This document shows, piece by piece, positions 34,979 through 44,134 of a stretch of 64,000 bases of DNA (position 1 is the first letter of the stretch; every line of letters starts with the position of its first letter). The notes below the pieces were generated by a model, which was given only the letters and a program-made list of their open reading frames with translations, had not been told where the DNA came from and ran no database searches. The translations under genes and the position numbers were made by a program. The DNA comes from Planctomycetota bacterium (GTDB lineage Bacteria > Planctomycetota > UBA1135 > UBA2386): NCBI GenBank assembly GCA_020638695.1, contig JACKIB010000006.1:62001-126000 (forward strand), read 5' to 3'.

Positions 34979-36664
34979 CTACGCGCGGGTGGCCGTGAGC
35001 ACCTCTTCGAGGGTCGTCAGACCACGCGCGGCCTTGTGCGCGCCGTCGGCGAACATGGTCTCGAACCCACCGGCGACCGCGATGTCGCGGAGTTCCTCCT
35101 CGGTGCCGCCATTGCTCAAGCACCTGGCGAGCGGTTGGTTCCACGCGAGCAGTTCCTGGATCGGCGTGCGTCCGAGGTAGCCCCGCTGCCGGCAGGCGAC
35201 GCAGCCGACCGGCCGGCGGAATTCGCCGGGCGCCGACGCGTCCAGCCCGAAGCGCTGCAGGAGCGCCGGCTCGGGCCGCGCAGGCTCGGCGCACTGCGGA
35301 CAGAGGCGCCGCACCAAGCGCTGCGCGACAATGGCGCGCAGGGTCGGGGCCAACAGGTAGGGTTCGATGCCCATGTCGACCAGGCGGGTGACCGTCCCCA
35401 GAGCACTGTTGGTGTGCAGCGTCGACAACACCATGTGCCCGGTCAGCCCCGCGTGCAGCGCGGTGGCTGCGGTCTCGCGGTCGCGGATCTCACCGACCAT
35501 GATCACGTCCGGGTCCTGACGCAGGATGGAACGCAGCACGCTGGCGAAGGTGCGGTCCGCCTTGACGTCGACCGGCACCTGGGTGGTCCCTTCGAGTTCG
35601 TGCTCGACCGGGTCCTCGACGGTGACCAGGTTGCGGTCCTCGCGGTTGAGATACTGCAGCACACCGTACAGCGTGGTGGTCTTGCCCGATCCGGTGGGCC
35701 CGGTCACCAGCACCATGCCGGTGGGGAACGACGCCGCGTCGCTCAGTTGCTGCACGATGTGCGGACGGAACCCGAGTTCGTCGAGATCGAGGCGAACGTT
35801 GTTCTTCTCGAGCACGCGCAGCACCGCCTTCTCGCCGTGCACCGCCGGCAGGGTCGACACGCGGAACTGCGCCGCCTTGCCAGCCGCGGTAGTCAGCTCG
35901 AACCGGCCGTCCTGCGGGCGCCGGCGCTCCGAGATGTCGAGGTTGGCGAGGATCTTGACGCGCGACAGGATCGCCGCGTGCAGCGGTCGGGGTAGCAGCA
36001 AATGGGGTTCGAGCTGGCCGTCGATGCGGATCCGCACGCGTACGCGCGCCGCACCGGCCTCGATGTGGACGTCGCTGGCCTTGCGCCGCACGGCGATGTC
36101 GAGGATGTGGTCGACCAGCTCGACGATCGCGCCGTCGCCGGCCGCCTCCTTGAGCTTCTGCGGGTTGGCGAATGCGGACTCGTCGACTTGGTCGAGGGTG
36201 AGGCCGGCCAGCAACCGCTCCACCCCGCCCCCCGCGCGCAGGTGGTAGTCGATCGCCAGGTCGAGCTCGCGGGGCGAGCACACCGCGGGCTCCACGGGCA
36301 GGTGCGCAACCTCCTGTACCGCGTCGATCGCCAGCAGGTCGAACGGGTTGGCCATCGCGACCACCAACCCGTACTCGTCCTCGCGCACCGGCAGCGCCCG
36401 GTAGCTGCGCACCACGTCGGCCGGCACCTTGTGCAGCGTGGCGGGCTCGATGTCGGCGCCCAGCGGCTCGACGAACGGCAGGTCGAGCACCGCCGCGTAG
36501 ATCCGGTACGCGGCGGATTCGCTCATCAGACCGAGTTCGATCACCCGTTCGAGAAACCGCGACTCGTCGCCGCCTTCCGCCTCCAGCACGCGGCTCAAGC
36601 TGTCGAGGGGCGTACTCCCCGCCTTGGCCAGCGCGTGGAGCAGCTCCGCACCCGCTCCCTGCAT
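34979..36664 (-). CDS. gspE: Type II secretion / type IV pilus assembly ATPase (GspE/PilB)
   Basis: A 561-residue cytoplasmic ATPase that powers pseudopilus or pilus assembly. N-terminal MshEN-like domains (about 1-140) precede the catalytic core: GPTGSGKTTTLYGVL (Walker A, about 321-335), Asp box TVEDPVEHELEG, Walker B VGEIRDRETAATALHAGLTGH, His box STLHTN, and a zinc site CPQC...CVAC (about 457-486). SDVHIE and QDGRF are also present. It lies divergently from the secretion operon with a 137-bp gap that probably holds both promoters. Confidence 0.93.
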   Translation of the reverse strand: MQGAGAELLHALAKAGSTPLDSLSRVLEAEGGDESRFLERVIELGLMSESAAYRIYAAVLDLPFVEPLGADIEPATLHKVPADVVRSYRALPVREDEYGLVVAMANPFDLLAIDAVQEVAHLPVEPAVCSPRELDLAIDYHLRAGGGVERLLAGLTLDQVDESAFANPQKLKEAAGDGAIVELVDHILDIAVRRKASDVHIEAGAARVRVRIRIDGQLEPHLLLPRPLHAAILSRVKILANLDISERRRPQDGRFELTTAAGKAAQFRVSTLPAVHGEKAVLRVLEKNNVRLDLDELGFRPHIVQQLSDAASFPTGMVLVTGPTGSGKTTTLYGVLQYLNREDRNLVTVEDPVEHELEGTTQVPVDVKADRTFASVLRSILRQDPDVIMVGEIRDRETAATALHAGLTGHMVLSTLHTNSALGTVTRLVDMGIEPYLLAPTLRAIVAQRLVRRLCPQCAEPARPEPALLQRFGLDASAPGEFRRPVGCVACRQRGYLGRTPIQELLAWNQPLARCLSNGGTEEELRDIAVAGGFETMFADGAHKAARGLTTLEEVLTATRA

Positions 36665-36801
36665 GACGGATCCATCGACAGCAGCGGGCCGCTGACCTCA
36701 GCCTGCTCCGAAGTTCCTGCGCCGGGGGCCGCTCAAGTGCTCGGTCGCGTTCCGCCGAAGTCAACGGCGTCGGGCGCCCGGTATCGGGTGGAGAGGAGGA
36801 G

Positions 36802-37419
36802 TTGTCCAGGCGAGAAGAGCAAGCAGGGTTCACCCTGGTGGAGTGGGTCGTGGCGTGCGCGGTGGTTGCGGTCCTCGGTGGGCTGTTGCTGCCGAGCTTC
36901 ACTTCCAGGCTCTCGGTGGCACGCGTCTCTGCGGCGGAACGCGACGTCAGCGCGATCGGCAATGCGATCCGCGCCATGCACCGCCAGCTCGGCGTGTGGC
37001 CGGCGCGCAATGGCGCGGGCGTCGACCACAGCCTCACACTGTTGCTGTCCGGCAGCGCGTTGCCGGGTGCCAATCCGTGGGCGGATACGTCGTTCTGGTC
37101 CATGGTCACGGGCTCGTCGGCGGACGTGCTCGACCATCACCTGGCCGCCAACACGCCGCAGGGCAGCGCCGGGGCGGGGTACCCGACCGCGGGTTTCGCG
37201 GCGTGGCACGGTCCGTACCTCGAGTCCATCCCACGCGACCCCTGGGGGCGGCCGTACGTAGTCAACGTGCAGTCCGGATACGCCACGCATCCGACCCAGG
37301 CACGGCGCTTGTGGGTGCTGTCGGCGGGCCCGGACGGGCAGTTCCAGACCTCGGCCAGTGCGGGAGTGGCCGATGTGTGCGTCGGCGACGACGTCGGGTT
37401 CTTGGTGTACCTGAGGTAG
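36802..37419 (+). CDS. Pseudopilin, GspG/GspH-like
   Basis: A 205-residue prepilin starting at TTG 36802 with a strong ribosome binding site GAGAGGAGGAG. Leader SRREEQAG is followed by the cleavage motif G|FTLVEWVVACAVVAVLGGLLLP with Glu at +5. The globular part ends with ARRLWVLSAGPDGQFQTS, a typical GspG-like end segment. It is the first gene of the seven-gene secretion operon. Confidence 0.85.
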   Translation: MSRREEQAGFTLVEWVVACAVVAVLGGLLLPSFTSRLSVARVSAAERDVSAIGNAIRAMHRQLGVWPARNGAGVDHSLTLLLSGSALPGANPWADTSFWSMVTGSSADVLDHHLAANTPQGSAGAGYPTAGFAAWHGPYLESIPRDPWGRPYVVNVQSGYATHPTQARRLWVLSAGPDGQFQTSASAGVADVCVGDDVGFLVYLR

Positions 37420-37421
37420 CG

Positions 37422-38582
37422 ATGCCCACCCTCGATATCGCCCCTCCATCGGTGAAGCCGACCCCTGCGCGGGCCGGTTCGGTGCTGGGTCTGCAAGAGC
37501 GGTCGCGGGCTGCGGGACGGCGACCCAAGCGGCGGAACGCGCGCTTCCGGTTGCCGGCCAGCGACCTCGAGCTGTTCACCCGCAACATCGCGACGCAGGT
37601 CGAGGCCGGCGTGCCACTGCTGCGCGCCCTCGAGGTGCAAGCCGACGAGCACGGCGCTGCTTCGGCGGTGGTGGCAGGCGAGTTGGTCGTCGCGCTGCGC
37701 GGGGGGGTGGGCTTCAGCGAAGCGCTCGACGAGTTTCCCCGGGTGTTCTCGCCGATCTACCGTCGGCTGGTCGCCTCGGCCGAAGTCTCCGGAAGCTTGC
37801 CGGCAGTGCTCGGTGAGCTGGCGGACTTCCTGGCGTGGCGGGAAGCGGTGAAGAGCCTGGTGCGCAAGGCGTCGATCTACCCGGCGACCGTGATCGTGGC
37901 CTGCTTGCTGCTGATCGGTTTCATCCTCGGCTACGTGTTCCCCAGGTTCGCGCCGCTGTTCCAGAAGCTGGGGAATGACCTGCCGGTGGCGACTGCGTTC
38001 TTGCTCAGCACCGGCCAGATCGTGGCGCGCTTCTGGGTGGAACTGCTGGTTGGCGCGGCAGGCACGGTTGCTCTGGGCGTGCTGTCGCTGCGCAGCCCCG
38101 CCGGGGCGCGGCTCGTTCGGATCGCGCTGGCCCGCGTGCCGGCGATCGGCCCGACGATGTGGTCGATCGACCTGGCGCGCTTCGCCCGCAACCTCTCGGT
38201 CACCAGTCATGCCGGTGTCGATGTGGTCCACGGTCTGGAGCTCACCAAGGACGCGGTCGGCGACAGGCGGCTGATGCGCGGGTTGGTCCGCGCGCACGAG
38301 CGGATCCTCGGCGGCGAGAGCCTCACGACTTCGCTCGCCGGGACGCGGCTGTTCGAACCGATGGTGCTCAACATGATCGCAGTCGGCGAAGAAGCGGGCC
38401 GGGTTCCCGAAGTCCTCGAGCGACTGGCGGCGCACTACGACCGCAAGGCGAAGGAGGCGGTGGCGCGGATGTTGGCGCTGATGGAGCCCGCGGTGACCGT
38501 GATCCTCGGGTTGGTGGTCGGCGGCCTCGCGGTCACCATCCTCGGCACGCTGTACAAGGCCATGGCGGTGGCAGGGCGATGA
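37422..38582 (+). CDS. gspF: Type II secretion / pilus inner-membrane platform protein GspF
   Basis: A 386-residue polytopic protein with two T2SSF domains. The first (FTRNIATQVEAGVPLLRALE... GFSEALDEFPRVFSPIYRRLVASAE) is followed by a long membrane segment (SIYPATVIVACLLLIGFILGYVFP). The second (FARNLSVTSHAGVDVVHGLEL ... MVLNMIAVGEEAGRVPEVLERLA) precedes a final helix (MEPAVTVILGLVVGGLAVTILGTLY). It forms the inner-membrane platform contacting the ATPase. Its stop overlaps the next start as ATGA. Confidence 0.93.
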   Translation: MPTLDIAPPSVKPTPARAGSVLGLQERSRAAGRRPKRRNARFRLPASDLELFTRNIATQVEAGVPLLRALEVQADEHGAASAVVAGELVVALRGGVGFSEALDEFPRVFSPIYRRLVASAEVSGSLPAVLGELADFLAWREAVKSLVRKASIYPATVIVACLLLIGFILGYVFPRFAPLFQKLGNDLPVATAFLLSTGQIVARFWVELLVGAAGTVALGVLSLRSPAGARLVRIALARVPAIGPTMWSIDLARFARNLSVTSHAGVDVVHGLELTKDAVGDRRLMRGLVRAHERILGGESLTTSLAGTRLFEPMVLNMIAVGEEAGRVPEVLERLAAHYDRKAKEAVARMLALMEPAVTVILGLVVGGLAVTILGTLYKAMAVAGR

Positions 38583-39220
38583 GCGACGCGCGCCAACACG
38601 GTTTCACGCTGCTGGAACTGATCGTCTCGATGGCGGTCCTCGCCGTCCTGGCCACCGCGATGCTGCCACTCGCCACCGCCACGGTTCGCGCCGAGAAGAT
38701 CGATCAAGTGCAGCGCGAATTGAACGCGCTGGCCGCGGCGGCCGAGGAGTACTACTTCGCCAACGGCGCGTTCCCGACCGCGGTCAACCAGGTCGGGTTC
38801 TACGGCAGTTACCTGGTCGCCGGTGTGCAGGACGATGCGATCACCGACGCGTGGGGCGGGTCGACCTATCGAACGGTGCAGGTCTCCAGTCCCGACACGG
38901 TCACGTTCTACAGCGTCGGCGAGAACGGGGTCGACGACGGCGTCAACGCCGAGGCATTCAAGATCACCGTGCAGGGCAGCAAGCCCGGTGGCGAGCGGAC
39001 CCGGCTGCGCATGCGAGTGATCGCCGCCGCGGTCGCCGAGCACGTTGCCGGTGGCGGCACGGTGACCGGCACCTGGACCACCGACCACGCGGCACTGGGA
39101 CTCGCCGCCAGCTACCTGCGCGACGGGTTCGGCACGGAATTCCGCCTCAACACTTCACTGGAGCTGCGCAGCGCCGGCGCGGACCGCAGCTTCTCGACCG
39201 CGGACGACATCGTCTTCTGA
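38579..39220 (+). CDS. Major pseudopilin, GspG-like
   Basis: A 213-residue prepilin: leader SDARQHG followed by G|FTLLELIVSMAVLAVLATAMLP with Glu at +5, then VRAEKIDQVQRELNALAAAAEEYY, the long amphipathic helix of pseudopilins. The C-terminal part is beta-rich and Gly-rich, ending FSTADDIVF. It is translationally coupled to gspF (ATGA). Confidence 0.87.
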   Translation: MSDARQHGFTLLELIVSMAVLAVLATAMLPLATATVRAEKIDQVQRELNALAAAAEEYYFANGAFPTAVNQVGFYGSYLVAGVQDDAITDAWGGSTYRTVQVSSPDTVTFYSVGENGVDDGVNAEAFKITVQGSKPGGERTRLRMRVIAAAVAEHVAGGGTVTGTWTTDHAALGLAASYLRDGFGTEFRLNTSLELRSAGADRSFSTADDIVF

Positions 39221-39225
39221 ATGCC

Positions 39226-40662
39226 ATGCCGAAGTACCGCTTGATTGCCCGGGTCGACGATTCGTCGTGTAGCGCGTTGCTGGTGCGTGGGCGCGGGCGG
39301 CACAGCGTGGTCGCCTGGGCCGGGGTGTGTCCGGACACCCGCCCCGAGGTGCTGGCGACCTACCTGCGCGAGGCGACCACCGCTGCGGTGCCCGGCCAGA
39401 CCAGCGTGCTGTTGCTGGTCAGCGATCGGCGCATCGTCACCGGGCGGGTCGAACGCGCCACCCCGCCGCCGCGGCGCGAGTTGGTCGACTTGCTGCGCCA
39501 GGCCGCGACCGAGCGCGGCAAGTTCGCCGCAGACGTGGCGCTCGGGATCGGCTACCACGTGACCAAGACCCACGACCACTGGCGGGTCTACTTCGAGGCG
39601 GCGCCGCAACAGCTGTTCGCGCCGCTGGTCGACGCGGTGCGCAAGGTCGGCTACGGCTCCGTGCAGGTGTTGTCGACCGAGAATCTGTTGGCGCAGGGAA
39701 TCGCCACGACCGACGACGTGGTGGCGATCCTCGACCTGCGCGGCACCGCTGCCTACTTCGTGCTGGCCCGCAACGGCCAGACGTTGGCGCAGCGCAAGAT
39801 CCTGCTGCCGGCCGAGGTCGATCCACTGGCCTGGTCGCCGCGCGAGCACGAGTTGCTGCTACCGCTAGCCGCCGAGCTATCGCGTTCGATCGAGTACTTC
39901 GCCGACCACGGGCTGCCGCGCCCGACGCGTTTGGCGCTGACTCTCCCCGACGGCTCCGCGGTGGAGCTGGCCGAGCTGCTGGGTGGCGCGCTCGAGTTGC
40001 CGTGCGAGACGTGTGCCGACCCGGCGCTGGAGTTCCTGCCGCCCGACATCCCGCAGCGTGCGCTCGGTTGGGCCGGGCACGCGTTCGCCGCGGTGCACGC
40101 ATTCCACAAGACCGCACCGTTCCTGGCCGACGTGCGGGCGGTTGCGAGTCGCCACGCCTGGCGGCGGCGCGTCCTGCCGGCTGCCGGCATCGCGGCGCTC
40201 GTCGGTGGATCGATCGCGATCGCCCGGATCCGCGACTCGGCGGCATTGGCCCGAGCCGACACCAAGGCGGCTGCGCAGCAACGCCTGCGGGCGTTGGAAG
40301 CCGAGTTCGAGATCGAGAAGCAGCGCCACGCCATTCCGCCGCTGGTGGTGGAGCGCAGCGAGATCCTCAAGCAGCTCGCCGCCGGCAATGTGTCGCTGTC
40401 GCGGATCTGTGCCCTGCTCGGCAACCGACGACCGGAGTCGGTGCAGTTCAGCGAGATCAAACTGGCCGACCGCAAGTTGTCGCTCAAGGGACTGATCGCG
40501 GACCAGAGCGGCCTGCGCGCGGTCGCCGGGTTCCGCGCCCTCGACGAGTTGCTGCGCAGCGTGCCCGGGATGGTGAACGGCACCGGTAGCACCGAGGGCT
40601 ACGACGCCAAGCGCGGCGGCCTGCCGTTCGCATACCGCATCGAGTTGGGAGGTCGACCGTGA
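39226..40662 (+). CDS. PilM-PilN-like / GspL-like assembly protein
   Basis: A 478-residue protein. Residues about 1-290 form an actin-like cytoplasmic domain (LIARVDDSSCSALLVRG..., VAILDLRGTAAYFVLARNGQ, LAAELSRSIEYFADHG), as in PilM or the cytoplasmic part of GspL. A short basic segment (RHAWRRRVLPAAGIAALVGGSIAIA) crosses the membrane. A PilN-like coiled coil and small fold follow (AAAQQRLRALEAEFEIEKQRH). The whole is a PilM-PilN fusion or GspL equivalent. The second ATG (39226) was chosen over 39221, which is out of frame. The next start overlaps (GTGA). Confidence 0.78.
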   Translation: MPKYRLIARVDDSSCSALLVRGRGRHSVVAWAGVCPDTRPEVLATYLREATTAAVPGQTSVLLLVSDRRIVTGRVERATPPPRRELVDLLRQAATERGKFAADVALGIGYHVTKTHDHWRVYFEAAPQQLFAPLVDAVRKVGYGSVQVLSTENLLAQGIATTDDVVAILDLRGTAAYFVLARNGQTLAQRKILLPAEVDPLAWSPREHELLLPLAAELSRSIEYFADHGLPRPTRLALTLPDGSAVELAELLGGALELPCETCADPALEFLPPDIPQRALGWAGHAFAAVHAFHKTAPFLADVRAVASRHAWRRRVLPAAGIAALVGGSIAIARIRDSAALARADTKAAAQQRLRALEAEFEIEKQRHAIPPLVVERSEILKQLAAGNVSLSRICALLGNRRPESVQFSEIKLADRKLSLKGLIADQSGLRAVAGFRALDELLRSVPGMVNGTGSTEGYDAKRGGLPFAYRIELGGRP

Positions 40663-41252
40663 GGCTGCCGGGATTCGTCTCGCAGGTTCTCCTCCCGGTC
40701 ACCGGGCTCGCCGCGGTCGGCGTCGCGGGGTACCTCCGCTACACCCTGCCGCAACCTGCTGACGTGACGCGCATGGAGGCGCGCGTCTCGGCACTCGGCG
40801 ACAACCTCGCCGCACTGCGCAGCCAACCGATCGTCGGCGAAGAGACGTTCGCCACCGAGCTGCCCGAGGCGCTCGAGGTGAACGCGCTGCTGCGCGATGT
40901 CCACGACGCGGCGGTGCGCGCCGGGCTCGTGTCGATCCGCTTCGCGCTCGACGAGGAGCGCCCCGCTGCGTCCGCGGCGGTGGTCGAAATGGTGCCTGGC
41001 GGTCCCCCGGGGAACGTCGCCGTACCCGGGCCCCAGACCGCAACCGGACCGTCGACCCGCAAGGCCGAGCGCCTGCACTGCCGGCTCGACGTGCAGGCGA
41101 GCTACCAGGGGTTCGTGCGCTTCCTCGGGAGCCTGGAGGCGATGAAGCCGACCACCTCGGTCCATGCACTCGAGCTCACCGCCGGGGAGCAGGTGGTATC
41201 CGCCTCGCTGGCGCTCGATTTCCTGTTCCTGCCGCGGAGGAAGGCCCGGTGA
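40659..41252 (+). CDS. PilO/GspM-like assembly protein
   Basis: A 197-residue protein starting at GTG 40659. One N-terminal transmembrane helix (FVSQVLLPVTGLAAVGVAGYL) is followed by a coiled coil (DVTRMEARVSALGDNLAALRSQP) and a ferredoxin-like periplasmic domain (ERLHCRLDVQASYQGFVRFLGSLEAM), as in PilO. Together with the preceding PilN-like part it should form the periplasmic alignment complex linking ATPase platform to secretin. Translation is coupled at both ends. Confidence 0.75.
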   Translation: MRLPGFVSQVLLPVTGLAAVGVAGYLRYTLPQPADVTRMEARVSALGDNLAALRSQPIVGEETFATELPEALEVNALLRDVHDAAVRAGLVSIRFALDEERPAASAAVVEMVPGGPPGNVAVPGPQTATGPSTRKAERLHCRLDVQASYQGFVRFLGSLEAMKPTTSVHALELTAGEQVVSASLALDFLFLPRRKAR

Positions 41253-41785
41253 GCGTGCGCGTCCCTGGCACCGGCATGATCCGCGGTTGGATGGTGCTGC
41301 CGCTCGTCGCCGCGGCGCTGTGGGTGAACCGCGCCCCTTTGCTGCGGTGGCTGAACCTGGACCAATCCGCTCAGCAGGCGCCGGTTCGCGTGGAGCTCTA
41401 CCGTCCGGAGACCCGCGATACGCCGGCGGCGCCGCTGGGTGCAGTGGCGAGCTTCGCTCCGGTGCGTGGCGACGAGACGATCGCGGACCCGATGCTGCAC
41501 GGCGTCGCGCCGCGACCCTTGGTCGAGACCGAGCAGTCCGCCAAGCGGAAGCTGATCGAACCGCCCGTGATCACGTTGATCCTGCACGGCGCCGCCAGCA
41601 AGCGGGCGCTGATCGACGGGCAGATCCTGGGGATCGGGGACGCCACGCGCCTGGGGGAGATCGTCGCGATCGAAGCGGCGGAGGTGCGTGTCCGCACCCG
41701 GGCCGGGCAGATCCACGTCCTCCGGCTGACCACGGCCCCACGCCCGGGCCCGGGCGACAAGAACTCGAACGAGCCACCGCGATGA
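41249..41785 (+). CDS. PilP/GspC-like periplasmic linker protein
   Basis: A 178-residue protein starting at GTG 41249, overlapping the previous stop. One N-terminal helix (GWMVLPLVAAALWV) is followed by a linker and a small beta domain (PPVITLILHGAASKRALIDGQILGIGDATRLGEIVAIEAAEVRVRT), which matches the homology-region fold of GspC/PilP that binds the secretin N-domains. Membrane topology and operon position support this. Confidence 0.7.
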   Translation: MSVRVPGTGMIRGWMVLPLVAAALWVNRAPLLRWLNLDQSAQQAPVRVELYRPETRDTPAAPLGAVASFAPVRGDETIADPMLHGVAPRPLVETEQSAKRKLIEPPVITLILHGAASKRALIDGQILGIGDATRLGEIVAIEAAEVRVRTRAGQIHVLRLTTAPRPGPGDKNSNEPPR

Positions 41786-44076
41786 ACTTCCACAACACCA
41801 CGAAGCGCCGCCACCACCCTGTCGCCGTGCTGCTCGTTCTCGCCGCGTGCACGTCCGCGCACCGCGAGCCGCGGCCGGAGGTTCGGCGCGACCCGGCCCG
41901 TGAGCTGACGCTGGCGCTCGATGCGTTCCCAGGGCTCGGCATCACCTTGCTGCCGGAAGACCTCGGGTCGACTGTGCCGGTCAGCCAGGCGGCGGATGCG
42001 CGCATGGCGTCGCGCGATGCGGCGCTCAAGGACGTGATGCTGACCCTGTTCAAGGACTCGGGGATCAACCTGCTGATCGATGACGGGGTCGCCGGCACCG
42101 CGACCTTCGACATCAAGCGGGTCGCCCCGGAGGCAGCGTTCGAGGCGTTGCTGCGCGCCTACGACCTCGCGTACCGCTGGGACGGCAGCTTCCTGCACAT
42201 CAGCCGGCGCGATGCCCGCACGTTCGACATCGACTTCCCGATGCCCGAGGCGGGAGCGCCGGGCAGCGGGGCAGCGGGTGCTCCCGCAGCACCGGCACCG
42301 GGCGGCGGCACCGTCGGTGCAGCCGGCGCGGCCGGTGGCGCCGCCGGCGCCCTGGGGGCCGCGATCACCAGCAACACTTCGGTGTGGGAACGACTGGAAT
42401 CCGACCTCCGGGCGCTCACCCAGGGGCAGGGATCCGACCAACCGCGGCTGATCGTCAACCCCAACCTCGGCTCCGTGATGGTCGAGGCTCGGCCCTCGGC
42501 GCTGCGTCGGGTCGCCACCTACGTCGCCACCTTGCGTCGCCGTGCGGCCCGTCAGGTGTCGATCGAGGCGCGGGTGCTCGAAGTCGTGTTGAACGACGGC
42601 TTCCGCGCCGGCGTCGACTTCTCGCTGCTGCCGGGCTTCTTCAACAGTCGTGGCACCAACCATCGCGGTACCCTGCCGGGCGGGGCGGTCGTCGGCACCG
42701 CGAACCAGGCCGGGGTAGACGCGTTCCGGGTGGGGTTCGCCAACGTCGGTCAGTTCAGCCTGCTGGTCGACGCGCTCGAACAGCAGGGGCAGGTGCGCGT
42801 GCTGTCGAGTCCGCGCGTCTCGACCCTGAACAACCTCACTGCGCAGATTCGCGTGGTCCAGCAGGTGCCGGTGATCATCCGTGAGCGGATCGACTCCGAG
42901 GTCGGTACCCGAACCGAGTTCTCGGTGCGCTTCGAGGAGGCCGGCGTGGCGGTCGACGTCACGCCGCAGATCGGCGAGGACGGGGTGATCACCTGTCGGG
43001 TGCGCCCGTCGATCACCGAAGTGTCGGGCTTCGTCGAGACGCCGGACAACTTGATCCGCGAGCCGATCTTCAACCGCCGATCGCTCACCACCACGCTGCG
43101 GGTGCGCGATGGCCAACCGATCGTGCTCGGTGGGTTGCGCGGCAAGCGCACCACCGAGGAACTGCAGAAGGTCCCGTTGCTCGGCGACATTCCCGGGCTC
43201 GGCATGCTGTTTCGCAAGACCAACCAGACGCTCGAGGAAACCGAGCTGGTGATCCTGCTGATGCCGCGCATCTTGACGCCGGAGTGGGAACGCGAGGAGC
43301 TACTGCGCGGTGTCGACCGAGTGATCCGCCTGCGCCGGCCGTACAAGGCGACTCCGCTGCGCCACCTCAGCGAGCGCGTCGAGCGCTGGTGGCAGCAGTT
43401 CCTCACCGGAGTGCCGCGCACCGTCGGCGAACCCGCGCGCCGCGGCATGGTCGGCGCCCACCCGCCGAGCCCGGCCCCGCGCCCCGCGTCGATCACCCGC
43501 GAGAGCCTCGCCCGACTAAGCTTCCGGCGCAGCCTCGAAGCCCTGGAGCGCGGCGAGTCCGAGGAAGCGCACCGCCGACTCGACGAGACCCTGGCGCTCG
43601 ACCCCGCGCTCGCACCCGCGTGGTTGTCGCGCGGCGTCCTGGCGATGCGCCGCGGCGACCTCGACCGCGCCGCCGCCGCACTCCGTGAGTGCCTGCGGCA
43701 CGCTCCGCGCGCCCTCGAAGCGCAGAGCAACCTCGGGTTGGTGCAGCTCCGCGCCGGCAATCCCGCCGCCGCGCAGGGCGCGTTCCAGCGCGCGCTCGGC
43801 CAGCGCAACGCACCGGAGGTGCGCAACAACCTCGGCCTCAGCCACATGGCGATCGGCGCGTTCGACCGTGCGGTCACCGACTTCCGCGCCGCGCTGCAAG
43901 CCAACCCGAACCTCGCCGAGGCGCACTTGAACCTGGCGGTGTGCCTGGAGCGGATGGGCAAACGCGAGGACGCGGGGCGGCACTATCGGGGGTTCTTGGC
44001 GGCGGGTGGTGACCTCGAGGACGCGCGTCTGCGCGGCTTGCGCGATCACGTGCAGGTGCGGGCGCGGGGCGAGTAG
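41782..44076 (+). CDS. gspD: Secretin (GspD/PilQ) with C-terminal TPR domain
   Basis: A 764-residue outer-membrane channel. Lipoprotein-type signal (VAVLLVLAACTSAHRE; lipobox LAAC), N-domains (about 30-250) interrupted by an Ala/Gly/Pro-rich linker (about 155-190), then the secretin domain (about 255-510: RQVSIEARVLEVVLNDGFRA, SLLVDALEQQGQVRVLSSPR, VAVDVTPQI, GLRGKRTTEELQKVPLLGDI, PGLGMLFRK). After the secretin core comes a linker and about four TPR repeats (573-750: RGVLAMRRGDLDRAAAALRE, NNLGLSHMAIGAFDRAVTDF). Such a TPR tail on the secretin is unusual and may replace a separate PilF/pilotin. It is the last gene of the operon. Confidence 0.88.
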   Translation: MNFHNTTKRRHHPVAVLLVLAACTSAHREPRPEVRRDPARELTLALDAFPGLGITLLPEDLGSTVPVSQAADARMASRDAALKDVMLTLFKDSGINLLIDDGVAGTATFDIKRVAPEAAFEALLRAYDLAYRWDGSFLHISRRDARTFDIDFPMPEAGAPGSGAAGAPAAPAPGGGTVGAAGAAGGAAGALGAAITSNTSVWERLESDLRALTQGQGSDQPRLIVNPNLGSVMVEARPSALRRVATYVATLRRRAARQVSIEARVLEVVLNDGFRAGVDFSLLPGFFNSRGTNHRGTLPGGAVVGTANQAGVDAFRVGFANVGQFSLLVDALEQQGQVRVLSSPRVSTLNNLTAQIRVVQQVPVIIRERIDSEVGTRTEFSVRFEEAGVAVDVTPQIGEDGVITCRVRPSITEVSGFVETPDNLIREPIFNRRSLTTTLRVRDGQPIVLGGLRGKRTTEELQKVPLLGDIPGLGMLFRKTNQTLEETELVILLMPRILTPEWEREELLRGVDRVIRLRRPYKATPLRHLSERVERWWQQFLTGVPRTVGEPARRGMVGAHPPSPAPRPASITRESLARLSFRRSLEALERGESEEAHRRLDETLALDPALAPAWLSRGVLAMRRGDLDRAAAALRECLRHAPRALEAQSNLGLVQLRAGNPAAAQGAFQRALGQRNAPEVRNNLGLSHMAIGAFDRAVTDFRAALQANPNLAEAHLNLAVCLERMGKREDAGRHYRGFLAAGGDLEDARLRGLRDHVQVRARGE

Positions 44077-44134
44077 CGGGGGTGGCGGCGGCCCCCCCAA
44101 TACGCGGCCGGCGGACGAACCTCACAACGCGGCT

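Noticed and set aside
44078..44098. GGGGG...CCCCC hairpin after the secretin gene as a terminator
   Set aside because: The stem is only five to six pairs of low-complexity G/C with no T-run; too weak to call.
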